Source: Kangiellaceae bacterium (GTDB lineage Bacteria; Pseudomonadota; Gammaproteobacteria; Enterobacterales; Kangiellaceae). Taken from it: a DNA stretch of 64,000 nt. Under the pieces are notes generated by a model. It was not told the DNA's origin. It saw nothing but the letters and a program-made list of their open reading frames with translations, and searched no databases. Shown here in pieces: positions 1-8,224 of this stretch. The DNA lies in NCBI GenBank assembly GCA_026196875.1, contig JAPHTP010000094.1, positions 1 through 64,000 on the forward strand, read 5' to 3'. The position numbers and the translations under genes are program-made. How positions within the stretch are numbered: the stretch's first letter is position 1; each line of letters begins with the position of its first letter.

Positions 1-1
1 T

Positions 2-403
2 GGCATCGATCCATTTCACCCGCTTCGCGGCGCTGTTTCCGAGAAAGAAGCGCTCAACACAATGTTTAAAGGAATTAAGGCTGAACAAAAAGCAGCTGAG
101 TGCCAACGAACGGTTCTGGTTGGGCATAATCCTGGCTTTGACTTGAGTTTTGTTATGGCAGCATCTGAGCGTATCAAGGCCAAGAGAAATCCATTTCATC
201 CTTTCACTACGTTCGATACAGCTACTTTATCTGGGTTAGCGCTTGGTCAAACGGTACTCGCAAAAGCATGCCAGGTAGCTTGCATTGATTTTGATAACGA
301 GCAAGCGCATTCCGCCCTGTATGACACGGAAAAAACCGCTGAGTTGTTCTGCCATATCGTCAATCGCTGGAAGCGACTTGGCGGTTGGCCTTTAGGAGAT
401 TAG
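2..403 (+). CDS. rnt: Ribonuclease T, C-terminal part (5' end outside window)
   Basis: DEDD-family 3'-5' exoribonuclease that trims the CCA end of tRNA and matures other stable RNAs in the cytoplasm. The reading frame is open from base 2, so the gene starts upstream and about 134 C-terminal residues are present. Visible family motifs are HNPGFD (Exo II), [14 protein letters not shown], and HSALYDTE with the Exo III His and Asp. The tail [11 protein letters not shown] is almost the same as in enterobacterial RNase T. It converges with flgN, leaving 13 bp between the stops. It is a housekeeping gene marking the edge of the flagellar island. Identification is very secure; only the N-terminal Exo I region is unseen. 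Confidence 0.95.
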   Translation, partial: GIDPFHPLRGAVSEKEALNTMFKGIKAEQKAAECQRTVLVGHNPGFDLSFVMAASERIKAKRNPFHPFTTFDTATLSGLALGQTVLAKACQVACIDFDNEQAHSALYDTEKTAELFCHIVNRWKRLGGWPLGD

Positions 404-416
404 CTTCCTCAACTTT

Positions 417-878
417 CTACGCCGACACTGATGCGCGACTATATTCCATTGTTGTTCGCGTGCCGCTAGCGTTGTAAATGTTATTGTCGGGATCTAAACC
501 CTTGATTAAATTAAACGTACGCTTTGTCGAAGTCGCTAAAAGCTCAACAAGGCGTGCGTTCACTTCATTTTGGAATCCACACTTAGATACTAATTCCATC
601 AGTTTTTGCCAATGTTGGACTAGTTTGGGCTCGTTGATACAGTGCGCTTTGAGCTCTTGAATAGACTCAATTTTAACTTGTGAATTAGAGAGCTGAGCGG
701 GAATTTGATGTTGATTAATCTTGCTCACCAGTTGGTTCTTTTCACTCGTCAATTGGGCTAGTTCTTCAAAGCTTCTTTTTTCGAGAGCAGACTGTTCTTG
801 ATTCAAAATGTCATGAAGTTTTTGATAATCGTCTTGCCATTGGCCTATCAAAAGCTGGTAAAGTTCTAAATTCTTCAT
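417..878 (-). CDS. flgN: FlgN-type export chaperone for hook-associated proteins
   Basis: A 153-residue, mostly helical, Gln/Glu/Leu-rich protein, the usual size for FlgN, the cytosolic chaperone that delivers FlgK and FlgL to the flagellar export gate. Residues 1-60 read as a long amphipathic helix (LLIGQWQDDYQKLHDIL) and a C-terminal segment contains NARLVELLA, as in other FlgN proteins. The best support is position: last gene of a minus-strand flgA-flgM-flgN unit, the standard polar-flagellum arrangement. It follows flgM by about 100 bp. FlgN proteins diverge strongly, so the call depends on context plus length and helix pattern. Confidence 0.8.
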   Translation of the reverse strand: MKNLELYQLLIGQWQDDYQKLHDILNQEQSALEKRSFEELAQLTSEKNQLVSKINQHQIPAQLSNSQVKIESIQELKAHCINEPKLVQHWQKLMELVSKCGFQNEVNARLVELLATSTKRTFNLIKGLDPDNNIYNASGTRTTMEYSRASVSA

Positions 879-891
879 GTTTACACCTTAA

Positions 892-919
892 TATTTAATT
901 GAAGAGTATTTAATTGAAG
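892..919. repeat. Short direct repeat in the flgM-flgN gap
   Basis: TATTTAATTGAAG occurs twice in tandem with a 15-bp period (892-904 and 907-919), about 14 bp ahead of the flgN start on the minus strand. It lies between flgM and flgN. It may be a replication-slippage scar; no regulatory role can be read from it. Confidence 0.6.
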
Positions 920-979
920 TCTTAATTTTTCAATTTCAGGTGAAATAAATAGACGGGAGCAGAGTAAAAGACTGAGCAG

Positions 980-1291
980 CTAGTAATCGTAGTAGCTTGC
1001 TTCAAAGTCCAGCATTTTATTTGCGACCCGTTCATATTCTATTTCATATTCACCTTTATCCATTTTTTCTTTAACCGGTGAAACTCTGTCTGGGTCTAAT
1101 ACTGGTGCCGATTTCATTTGCTGTACAAGCGCAGAGATTTGAGAAGCATGGCCAGTTAAGCTCACAGAATCGTCGGCATCGCCCGAAGTCGACTGGGACT
1201 GGTCAGCAGAGCGTTTAGACTTGCTGCGCGTAGTTTTTCCTAGGTCTGTCTTAGTGTGACCTGGAACCAAACTGCGAATATCCATTACCAT
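980..1291 (-). CDS. flgM: Anti-sigma-28 factor FlgM
   Basis: Negative regulator of FliA (sigma-28): it holds the sigma factor until the hook is finished and is then secreted through it. The 103 residues fit the family: a disordered Ser/Thr/Lys-rich N-terminal half (DIRSLVPGHTKT start) and a C-terminal sigma-binding half with two predicted helices (VSPVKEKMDKGEYEIEYERVANKMLDFEASYYDY, positions about 70-103). The motif V-x(3)-K-x(3)-G-x-Y is the FlgM core. It lies between flgA and flgN, 77 bp from flgA. A second in-frame ATG two codons in (1285) is an equally possible start. No sigma-28 promoter was found directly upstream. Confidence 0.88.
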   Translation of the reverse strand: MVMDIRSLVPGHTKTDLGKTTRSKSKRSADQSQSTSGDADDSVSLTGHASQISALVQQMKSAPVLDPDRVSPVKEKMDKGEYEIEYERVANKMLDFEASYYDY

Positions 1292-1368
1292 CGTTCGTTC
1301 AATACCTTAAGTTAGCAAGCTAAATAGTTAGCAAGTTATTCGATCCTAATGAGAAGATCGAAAATTCC

Positions 1369-2136
1369 TTATCGATTCTCAGTTAACTTGACGCTAAGCT
1401 GGTCTTTGCCCGTAACTATAGCACCAAAAACCCGTTTTGACTGGGAGTTTCTTATCTGTACCGTTTCGCCCAAGATTGCATCGGAAAGTGCAACACCTTC
1501 AACAAAAATAGTCAGATATTCGTTTACCGCTGAAACGTTTACCTTTTGACCTCGGCAGACCATACAAACACTATCTTGAAAAAACACACTACCTTCTCGC
1601 ATCACGCGTTTAGGACTAGTATTTAGTAGGGCCGCAGAATTTTCCATGGGTGATTTGCGTAATCGATCAATAGAAATGGAACGTTTACGCATATCGGCTT
1701 TGCTTATAATGTCGCTAGTTGAAAGATTGCGATTGGCAACCCATACATTAACGTATTTTTCAACTTTAGCCGGTACATAAATCTTCCATTGCTTCTGACC
1801 GGGGCACATCACTCCAACCGTCGTTTTCCCCACTAATTTCATTCCTGGAGCCAGAAATGCCTCTAGTGGGCGGTCACAAACAGTCAGCCGGGTTCGAGGG
1901 TCAATGTTACTGACAATGATCCTGATACTATCTTTATCGGCAGGATGCTGTTTTTCTTCAAGGAAAATTTTTGCCGCTTGGACAATCGATTCAACCGGTT
2001 GAAATCGGCTTAAATCTTTGGCAAAAGTTAAGTTTGTATTTGATGCGATCAACAAAACCACTAAAAAAAGTCCCAGTTGCCTTTGACCCGCTCGTATAAA
2101 ATTCGCTTGAAGGTTGATTTGGTTAAAGTTTTTCAT
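1369..2136 (-). CDS. flgA: Flagellar P-ring assembly chaperone FlgA
   Basis: Periplasmic chaperone needed for FlgI polymerisation into the P ring. The 255-residue protein has a signal peptide at about residues 15-40 (hydrophobic LGLFLVVLLIAS followed by small residues near TFAKD), then the FlgA/SAF-type fold. Recognisable FlgA segments are DPRTRLTVCDRPL, the TVGVMCPG loop, KVEKYVNVWVANRNL and the C-terminal GETVQIRNSQSKRVFGAIVTG. Two Cys in CDRPL and VMCPG probably form the conserved disulfide. It is first in the minus-strand flgAMN unit, divergent from cheV, with a sigma-54 promoter in the gap. Confidence 0.92.
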   Translation of the reverse strand: MKNFNQINLQANFIRAGQRQLGLFLVVLLIASNTNLTFAKDLSRFQPVESIVQAAKIFLEEKQHPADKDSIRIIVSNIDPRTRLTVCDRPLEAFLAPGMKLVGKTTVGVMCPGQKQWKIYVPAKVEKYVNVWVANRNLSTSDIISKADMRKRSISIDRLRKSPMENSAALLNTSPKRVMREGSVFFQDSVCMVCRGQKVNVSAVNEYLTIFVEGVALSDAILGETVQIRNSQSKRVFGAIVTGKDQLSVKLTENR

Positions 2137-2287
2137 GATTTCTCTGTAGATCTACAAATATTGTCTATACTTAAATTCAGCATTGAATGACCCTTTCATA
2201 TTCGTGATTATGAAGCGAAAGCAGTCATTAAGCCGGCTAAAAGTAATCTAATTAGAAATTCTATTAAGATTGCTTTCATAGAAATTA

Positions 2288-2305
2288 CAGCAATTACTGT
2301 GCCGC
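2288..2305 (-). promoter_or_regulatory. Sigma-54 promoter for flgA
   Basis: On the minus strand the gap reads CGGCACA-GTAA-TTGCT. The invariant GG (plus-strand 2302-2303) and GC (2290-2291) are separated by exactly 10 bp, as RpoN requires. Predicted start is near 2278, giving a leader of about 140 nt before flgA. Only the T before GG differs from consensus. Confidence 0.65.
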
Positions 2306-2342
2306 AGTTAAAAAGACATAGTTAACTTGAGGATTTAAAAGA

Positions 2343-3269
2343 ATGTCCAGCATTCTCGACTCGGTCAATCAAAGAACCCAAATGGTCGGACAAAACCGGC
2401 TAGAGCTTTTGTTATTCAGGCTTCGAGGTAAACAAGTATATGGGATAAATGTGTTTAAGGTACGTGAAGTGCTGCAGTGCCCGGAGTTAACTGAATTACC
2501 ACAGCGTAACCCGGTAGTAAGGGGGGTAGCCCATATTCGTGGCATGACCATATCTGTTATTGATCTAAGTCTTGCTGTAGGCGGGCCTTCATTAGGTGAT
2601 GTGCGCGATTGTTTTGTAGTCATTGCGGAGTACAATAGAAAAGTTCAGGGCTTTTTAGTGCGTTCTGTTGAACGCATTGTGAATATGAATTGGAGTGATA
2701 TTCATCCGCCTCCCAAAGGTTCTGGAAGATCCAGTTACCTAACTGCCGTAACAGATATTGAAGGCGAATTAGTCGAAATAATTGATGTTGAAAAAATCCT
2801 CGCAGAAATCACGCCGAATAATGCTGTTGTAAGCCAGGAAATTGTCGAAGAGCATTTAGGTAAAGCCCCTGAAGACAAAGTGGTGCTAATCGCAGATGAT
2901 TCTTCGGTAGCTCGTGGCCAAATAAAACGAACCATCGAACAATTGGGCTTCAAAACCAAAGTGTGCAAAGACGGTAAAGAGGCATATGAGTGGTTAGAGA
3001 GTGTTGTAGAGCAAGGCAAAAATATTGATGATGAGGTGCTTCTATTGATCTCCGATATAGAAATGCCTGAAATGGACGGTTATACCCTTACCGCAGAAAT
3101 TCGGGCAAATGACAAGCTAAGTCATATGTGGGTCATGCTTCATACTTCTTTGAGTGGAGTGTTTAATGAGGCCATGGTGCAGAAAGTCGGCGCCAATGAT
3201 TTTATTCCGAAATTCAATCCAGATGAATTGGCACAAGCTGTGCAGAAAAGAATGGATTTAGAAGATTAG
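2343..3269 (+). CDS. cheV: Chemotaxis coupling/response-regulator protein CheV
   Basis: CheV is a CheW-like adaptor fused to a receiver domain. It links receptors to CheA and adjusts receptor sensitivity when phosphorylated. Residues about 15-165 are the CheW fold (FRLRGKQVYGINVFKVREVL, VRGVAHIRGM, VIDLSLAVGG). Residues about 180-308 are the receiver, with acidic VLIADDSS, phospho-acceptor Asp in ISDIEMPEMDG and switch Lys in DFIPKFNPDEL. The 308-residue length is typical. It is paired with cheR immediately downstream, an arrangement common next to flgB in Vibrio, Shewanella and Pseudomonas. The ATG at 2343 is preceded by TTGAGGATTT as a Shine-Dalgarno. Confidence 0.95.
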   Translation: MSSILDSVNQRTQMVGQNRLELLLFRLRGKQVYGINVFKVREVLQCPELTELPQRNPVVRGVAHIRGMTISVIDLSLAVGGPSLGDVRDCFVVIAEYNRKVQGFLVRSVERIVNMNWSDIHPPPKGSGRSSYLTAVTDIEGELVEIIDVEKILAEITPNNAVVSQEIVEEHLGKAPEDKVVLIADDSSVARGQIKRTIEQLGFKTKVCKDGKEAYEWLESVVEQGKNIDDEVLLLISDIEMPEMDGYTLTAEIRANDKLSHMWVMLHTSLSGVFNEAMVQKVGANDFIPKFNPDELAQAVQKRMDLED

Positions 3270-3287
3270 AAAGCAATTGCTTTCTAA
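3266..3287. other. Perfect 22-bp palindrome spanning the cheV stop codon
   Basis: TTAGAAAGCAA followed directly by its reverse complement TTGCTTTCTAA, including the cheV TAG stop. As RNA it could form a strong stem between cheV and cheR, possibly stabilising or partly terminating the message. It has no U-tract, so it is not a classic terminator. Confidence 0.6.
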
Positions 3288-3320
3288 TTAGTTCTTCAAA
3301 TTTTAATAAGATTCATATAA

Positions 3321-4124
3321 ATGGAAATTTCAGCCGCGGAGTACGCTCGCTTTAAAGACATCCTGGAAAGACAAAGCGGAATTTTGCTTGGGGAAAACAA
3401 ACAGTATCTTGTCGCTAGTCGTTTAAGTGCGCTTATAAGTGAAAGAGAAATGAGTTCGCTTTCTCAACTTTTGGATGCCACCAATAGAGCGGGTGGAGCG
3501 TCATTACTTAAGTTAGTTGTTGATCGAATGACTACCAATGAAACCCTCTGGTTTCGAGACCGTTATCCATTTGAATACTTAAAATCCACTATTGTCCCTG
3601 AAATCCGACGTAAGAATCCAAATTTTCGAATTTGGTGTGCTGCTTGCTCAACGGGTCAAGAACCGTACTCTATTGCCATGCAGTTGGAGGAAATCGCTAC
3701 CCTAAATAATGCAGATATAATAGCGACAGACTTATCAGAGAGAGTACTGGCCAAGGCGAAGGAAGGATTTTATCAGCAAATTGAACTCAATCGAGGAATG
3801 CCTCAGGAAAGGCTTAAGCGATTTTTTGCACAAGCCTCTAATGGTGAATGGCAAATCAACCAAAGGCTGAGAAGTAAAATTCGCTTTCAATCACTCAACT
3901 TGCTTAACTTTCCTTATACTCTCGGTAAATTTGATGTTATTTTTTGTCGAAATGTTCTGATCTATTTTTCGAATGAGAATAAAACCAAGGTAATAAATGG
4001 GCTTATCGATAATCTAAAACCAGGTGGCTACCTATTTCTAGGTGCTTCAGAAGCCCTGACGCGAGATAGTAAACCACTCAAAATGGTTCGCTGTAATCCT
4101 GGTTTGGTTTACCAAAAAGAATAA
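3321..4124 (+). CDS. cheR: Chemoreceptor glutamate methyltransferase CheR (copy 1)
   Basis: SAM-dependent methyltransferase that methylates glutamates on chemoreceptors during adaptation. Of its 267 residues, about 1-75 form the N-terminal helical CheR domain (FKDILERQSGILLGENKQYLVASRL). The catalytic domain has TTNETLWFRDRYPFEYL, the SAM-binding loop IWCAACSTGQEPYSIAM, the acidic ATDLSERVLAKAK and the FDVIFCRNVLIYF signature. It sits 51 bp after cheV and is followed by an intrinsic terminator, so cheV-cheR is probably its own unit. A second, separate cheR occurs in the che cluster near 41 kb. Confidence 0.95.
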   Translation: MEISAAEYARFKDILERQSGILLGENKQYLVASRLSALISEREMSSLSQLLDATNRAGGASLLKLVVDRMTTNETLWFRDRYPFEYLKSTIVPEIRRKNPNFRIWCAACSTGQEPYSIAMQLEEIATLNNADIIATDLSERVLAKAKEGFYQQIELNRGMPQERLKRFFAQASNGEWQINQRLRSKIRFQSLNLLNFPYTLGKFDVIFCRNVLIYFSNENKTKVINGLIDNLKPGGYLFLGASEALTRDSKPLKMVRCNPGLVYQKE

Positions 4125-4137
4125 GAAAATACGTTAA

Positions 4138-4158
4138 AAGCAAGTTGCAAACTTGCTT
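4138..4158. other. Inverted repeat after cheR
   Basis: Perfect 9-bp arms AAGCAAGTT and AACTTGCTT around a 3-nt loop, 13 bp past the cheR stop. It is not followed by a T-run, so it may be an RNA 3'-end stabiliser or a protein site. Confidence 0.5.
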
Positions 4159-4240
4159 CCCCAAATTTACCACCCGAGAAGCTATTATCATTCTCTCCAA
4201 ATTTAAGTTTTCCTATCAATACTTGATCTCGTTGCCGCCT

Positions 4241-4277
4241 AAAGCGGTTTAGCATTGCCGCTTTTGTATTATTTTTT
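4241..4277 (+). terminator. Intrinsic terminator of cheV-cheR
   Basis: Stem AAAGCGG (4241-4247) pairs with CCGCTTT (4258-4264) around a 10-nt loop. A T-rich run (TGTATTATTTTTT) follows. It separates cheVR from the flgB sigma-54 promoter 45 bp further on. Confidence 0.7.
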
Positions 4278-4321
4278 CGGCCAACTTCTTTCAACTACAA
4301 GTAATTCAGCTACTTAATCTG

Positions 4322-4339
4322 TTGGCATGAGCTTTGCAC
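4322..4339 (+). promoter_or_regulatory. Sigma-54 promoter for the flgB operon
   Basis: TGGCATG-AGCT-TTGCA: GG at 4324-4325 and GC at 4336-4337 with exactly 10 bp between. Predicted start is near 4349, about 79 nt ahead of flgB. It fits FleQ- or FleR-controlled rod and hook genes. Confidence 0.8.
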
Positions 4340-4427
4340 TAACCTTATCAATAGTAAAACCTTGTTGGGTCGAAACTCTAGCAAATTGAGTTAACCCTCA
4401 TCAAAAATGGTGAATGATTAGAGCATT

Positions 4428-4826
4428 ATGGCGATCAATTTCGATAAAGCCCTTGGTGTACATGAACAAGCACTGGTGATTCGTGCAAAGCGAGCCGAAG
4501 TATTAGCTAATAATCTAGCCAATACTGATACGCCGAATTTTAAAGCGCGCGACATTGACTTTCAAAAAGCCTTGCAACAAGCGTTTTCAAATCAAAGTAG
4601 TGGTTTAAAACGAACTCACACGGCACACCTGGACAGCCAGCTTGGCTCCGAAATTCCCGGGTTGAGTTATCGCATACCGATGCAGCCGGATACTGGTGAT
4701 GGAAATTCGGTTGATGCACAGGTTGAGCAAACCAAATTTGCAGAAAACGCCATGCAGTACCAGGCATCTTTAAGGTTTCTGGACAGCAAGTTCAAGGGAT
4801 TACAACGGGCAATAAAAGGCGAATAG
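4428..4826 (+). CDS. flgB: Flagellar proximal rod protein FlgB
   Basis: Proximal rod subunit, exported by the flagellar type III system and assembled on the MS ring/FliE. The 132 residues match family length. The N-terminal rod signature is visible at about residues 20-45 (RAEVLANNLANTDTPNFKARDIDF), and the C-terminal heptad helix NAMQYQASLRFLDSKFKGLQRAI packs in the axial core. It is first in the long flgBCDEFGHIJKL run behind a sigma-54 promoter. The Shine-Dalgarno is weak (ATTAGAG). Confidence 0.95.
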   Translation: MAINFDKALGVHEQALVIRAKRAEVLANNLANTDTPNFKARDIDFQKALQQAFSNQSSGLKRTHTAHLDSQLGSEIPGLSYRIPMQPDTGDGNSVDAQVEQTKFAENAMQYQASLRFLDSKFKGLQRAIKGE

Positions 4827-4883
4827 CACAGAGTTTTTACAATAGGGTAACGGTTTTAACGAGTTTTTAGGAGATAGGTTTCG

Positions 4884-5309
4884 ATGGGGTTGTATGACAT
4901 ATTTGATATTTCCGGTTCTGCCATGTCAGCGCAAAGCATTCGCCTTAACACAACGGCTAGCAATATTGCGAACGCAGATAGTGTCGCGAGCAGTACCGAA
5001 GAAACTTATCGTGCTAGACATCCGGTATTTCGAGCAGTGCTAAATGGAATTAATTCAGGTGTCAAAAATGACTCGCCGGTTGCCGGCGTGCAAGTTGCTG
5101 GAATTATAGAAAGTAAAGCAGAGCCGGTGGCCAGGTATCAACCTGATAACCCATTAGCAGACGAGAATGGATATGTTTACGCGCCAAACGTCAATGTTGT
5201 TGAAGAAATGGCAAATATGATTTCCGCATCGCGTGCGTACCAATCGAATGTGCAAGTGGCAAATTTGACTAAAAGTCTTTTAACTAAAACGCTATCACTT
5301 GGAAAGTAG
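4884..5309 (+). CDS. flgC: Flagellar proximal rod protein FlgC
   Basis: Proximal rod protein that stacks with FlgB and FlgF. It is 141 residues. The rod motif is TTASNIANADSVASS at about residues 23-37, and the conserved C-terminal signature is VNVVEEMANMISASRAYQ followed by SLLTKTLSLGK. The central YVYAPNVNV stretch is typical of FlgC. Preceded by TAGGAGATAGG, a strong ribosome-binding site, 57 bp after flgB. Confidence 0.96.
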   Translation: MGLYDIFDISGSAMSAQSIRLNTTASNIANADSVASSTEETYRARHPVFRAVLNGINSGVKNDSPVAGVQVAGIIESKAEPVARYQPDNPLADENGYVYAPNVNVVEEMANMISASRAYQSNVQVANLTKSLLTKTLSLGK

Positions 5310-5390
5310 TCGCATAATAAATAGCTTAAAGAAACTAGCTAAGCATATGCAAAACTTAACAAGTGAGTTAGATAACAGAGAGTAAATACC

Positions 5391-6065
5391 ATGACTAATG
5401 GCGTTTCAAACGATTACACAGACCTTGGATTAAACGCTTTCACCAGCGAAAACAGAGAGATCAAAAAAGAGCTAGGCCAAGCTGACTTTCTAGCATTGTT
5501 GACGACGCAACTAGCTAACCAAGACCCTTTAACTCCGGTAGACAATAAAGAATTTATTTCACAAATGTCTCAGTTTGCGAGCGTGGATAGTCTCCAAACT
5601 TTAGTTACTCAATTCGGTGAATTATCAAATTCGCTCACGTCAAACCAAGCATTGCAAGCATCCGCGCTAGTCGGTAGGAGTGTGCTCATTGAGGGTAATG
5701 AAGGTTATCTTTTTGATGAGGGTGTAATCGCGGGCCAACTCAATCTTGACTCTACTACCACTAATATTCGATTCGAAATCAAAGACGAAGCAGGACAAGT
5801 TGTGCGTAGCATAGAAATTGGAACTCAAGAAGCCGGTGATATTGATTTCATATGGGACGGTATGAATAACAATGGTGAAAGGATGCCCGCAGGTAACTAT
5901 ACCGTTGCCGCTTACGGTCAAGTAGGAGGCGCAACAGAGCAGCTAAAAACTTCGGTTGTTGCGAGAGTACAAAGTGTCAATTTAGATAGTTCAGATGGAC
6001 TGATCATGGTAAATCTAACAGGGTTAGGTCAAGTCAATTTTAATGACATTAAAGAAATTGGCTAA
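5391..6065 (+). CDS. flgD: Hook-capping protein FlgD
   Basis: Scaffold cap for hook polymerisation, later lost and replaced by FlgK. The 224-residue protein has the conserved N-terminal export/cap segment (ELGQADFLALLTTQLANQDPLTPVDNKEF at about residues 27-55), a helical QMSQFASVDSLQTL region, and the C-terminal FlgD Ig-like/tudor domains with the family hallmark FIWDGMNNNGERMPAGNYTV at about 150-168. Start ATG at 5391 is 81 bp past flgC. Same operon as flgB-flgE. Confidence 0.95.
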   Translation: MTNGVSNDYTDLGLNAFTSENREIKKELGQADFLALLTTQLANQDPLTPVDNKEFISQMSQFASVDSLQTLVTQFGELSNSLTSNQALQASALVGRSVLIEGNEGYLFDEGVIAGQLNLDSTTTNIRFEIKDEAGQVVRSIEIGTQEAGDIDFIWDGMNNNGERMPAGNYTVAAYGQVGGATEQLKTSVVARVQSVNLDSSDGLIMVNLTGLGQVNFNDIKEIG

Positions 6066-6121
6066 ATCCGAAAACGTAATTTTCAATATTTTAAATATAG
6101 TAATCGTGCAGGAGAGAAGTA

Positions 6122-7411
6122 ATGTCATTTAATACAGCACTAAGCGGATTAAACGCAGCACAAGCAGAACTCAACGTGACCAGTAATAATATTGCTAATG
6201 TTGCGACAACTGGTTTTAAAGAGTCGAGAACTGAGTTTGCCGATATCTTTTCGACCACTTCTTTCGGTAGTTCAGGAACTACGATTGGTAATGGTGTTTT
6301 GCTAGCGAATGTCGCGCAACAATTTAACCAAGGTAATTTAGAGTTTACTTCAAATACACTCGACCTTGCTGTATCTGGAGAAGGCTTTTTCGTTCTCAGT
6401 CCTAGCGAAACCAATTCAAATAGTATTTTTACTCGCAACGGCGAAATGGGCGTAGATAGCAATGGTTTTGTTGTAAACAATGCAGGTGCAAGACTGCAGG
6501 TTTTTCCGGTGAATGCCGATGGAACTGTAACTGCAACGAGCTTATCAAGTACAATACCCCTACAGCTTCCTCAAACGGCTGGTGTTCCAACCGTCACAAC
6601 TTTAGTTGATATAGGTGTGAATCTTCCTGCTAATGGTGGAATTCTTCCCGCAGCTGGGTTTGACCCTCTACAAACTTCAACCTTTAATGCTTCAACATCT
6701 CTTACGGTATTTGATTCATTGGGTGAAAGTCATGTGGTTACCGCATACTACATAAAAACTGCCGACAATAACTGGGCTGTTTACTACAATACTACAGACG
6801 CTAATGGGGCGACTTTACCTTTAGATATTACTGGAGGTACAGCGGGTGCCGGCGGTCAACTTTACCATACATTAGTATTTGATAATTCTGGTAGTTATGT
6901 GTCAAACGCACCTGCAAGTTTGCAAACAACGGCAATAGATTTTCTAAACGGTTCAGATCCAAATCAACAGATCGAATTTAATTACGCCAATAATAATGCG
7001 ACACAGTTTTCTTCCCCTTTCACGGTAAATGTATTGAACCAAAATGGTTTCCCAATTGGTCGTTTAACCGGTGTTGAAATTTCAGATACCGGCGTAGTTC
7101 GCGCAAACTTTAGTAATGGTCAAACAACGGCGTTAGGGAAAATTGCTTTAGCCAGATTTCAAAACGCTCAAGGCTTAGCACAGGTAGGTAACAATTCATG
7201 GCAAGACTCCATCGACTCGGGAGCGCCATTAGTTGGAGAAGCGCTTACGTCAAGTTTTGGTCAAGTTCGAGCCGGTGCTCTTGAAGTTTCCAATGTAGAT
7301 TTAACTGCTCAACTGGTTAACTTAATTGCGGCTCAACGTAATTTCCAAGCAAATGCCAAATCAATAGAAACAAATAATACCATCACCCAAGCAATCATTA
7401 ACATTCGTTAA
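6122..7411 (+). CDS. flgE: Flagellar hook protein FlgE
   Basis: Structural subunit of the hook, the universal joint between rod and filament. The N-terminal rod/hook motif is VTSNNIANVATTGFKESRTEF (about residues 20-40). The central D1/D2 region includes LTVFDSLGESHVVTAYY, and the C-terminal axial helix ends VDLTAQLVNLIAAQRNFQANAKSIETNNTI, all diagnostic of FlgE. At 429 residues it is slightly longer than the Salmonella protein (about 400). A strong GGAGAG ribosome-binding site precedes the start. Confidence 0.96.
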   Translation: MSFNTALSGLNAAQAELNVTSNNIANVATTGFKESRTEFADIFSTTSFGSSGTTIGNGVLLANVAQQFNQGNLEFTSNTLDLAVSGEGFFVLSPSETNSNSIFTRNGEMGVDSNGFVVNNAGARLQVFPVNADGTVTATSLSSTIPLQLPQTAGVPTVTTLVDIGVNLPANGGILPAAGFDPLQTSTFNASTSLTVFDSLGESHVVTAYYIKTADNNWAVYYNTTDANGATLPLDITGGTAGAGGQLYHTLVFDNSGSYVSNAPASLQTTAIDFLNGSDPNQQIEFNYANNNATQFSSPFTVNVLNQNGFPIGRLTGVEISDTGVVRANFSNGQTTALGKIALARFQNAQGLAQVGNNSWQDSIDSGAPLVGEALTSSFGQVRAGALEVSNVDLTAQLVNLIAAQRNFQANAKSIETNNTITQAIINIR

Positions 7412-7432
7412 TCGATTTAGTGAGAGAGTTAC

Positions 7433-8170
7433 ATGGATAACTTGCTGTATATATCAATGACAGGAGCCAGAGAGACGTCGCTGGCTCAAGCCTCCACCGC
7501 GCACAATTTGGCGAATGCTAAAACTACTGGGTTTAAAGCTGACCTGGCTCAGTTCAGAGCGATGCCTGTTTTTGGTGATGGGCATCCATCGCGCGTTTTC
7601 GCCATGAGTGAAAGACCCGGGCATAATTTTGACTCCGGTGCTCAGATTAGCACTGGGCGAAATTTAGATATTTCTATTCGAGGCGAAGGATGGTTTGTCA
7701 CTCAAAACGAACAAGGTGAGGAATTATTAACACGAAGAGGAGATCTAAAAATTACGCCAAATGGCGAGCTTCTCAATGGCGCCAATCAGCCAATATTAGG
7801 CGATGGCGGTCCAATTGCACTTCCTCCATTTGAAAAAATAGATATCGCCAAAGATGGCACAATCACCATCTTGCCGCTAGGAGCAGAAGCAAATGCGACT
7901 GCAATAATTGATCGAATTAGAATGGTCAAGCCAGATGTTTCTACATTGGAAAAAAATGAGCAAGGACTATTTCGTAGTCGTGATGACAATGGCTTTTTGC
8001 CAGATGCAGCAGTGACATTGGAAAGCGGTGTCTTAGAAGGCAGTAATGTTAGCGTAGTTGAAGAGTTAACTAACATGATCAACTATTCTCGCCAGTTTGA
8101 AGTCCAGGTAAAACTCATGTCTTCGGTTGAAGAAAGAGGACGTTCCCTGGATCGGTTATTGCAACCATAA
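7433..8170 (+). CDS. flgF: Flagellar proximal rod protein FlgF
   Basis: Rod subunit related to FlgG. The 245-residue protein begins MDNLLYISMTGARET, a classic FlgF start, followed by AHNLANAKTTGFKADLAQFRAMPVFG. The middle carries the flagellar-basal-body LDISIRGEGWF motif at about residues 75-85. The C-terminus NVSVVEELTNMINYSRQFEVQVKLM is the conserved axial helix. It follows flgE by 21 bp and precedes flgG by 54 bp. Confidence 0.96.
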   Translation: MDNLLYISMTGARETSLAQASTAHNLANAKTTGFKADLAQFRAMPVFGDGHPSRVFAMSERPGHNFDSGAQISTGRNLDISIRGEGWFVTQNEQGEELLTRRGDLKITPNGELLNGANQPILGDGGPIALPPFEKIDIAKDGTITILPLGAEANATAIIDRIRMVKPDVSTLEKNEQGLFRSRDDNGFLPDAAVTLESGVLEGSNVSVVEELTNMINYSRQFEVQVKLMSSVEERGRSLDRLLQP

Positions 8171-8224
8171 AATTAAAGTTTCTTAAATTAAAACGTTTAT
8201 TATTTTAGTACCGAGGTAAAAATT

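Noticed and set aside
1320-1380. ATCGATAA upstream of flgM as a sigma-28 -10
   Set aside because: No -35-like octamer at 11-bp spacing; the best candidate is only 7 bp away and the site lies inside flgA.
4109-4294. Minus-strand open frame between cheR and flgB
   Set aside because: It overlaps the cheR end and the terminator stem, shows no family motif and has no ribosome site.
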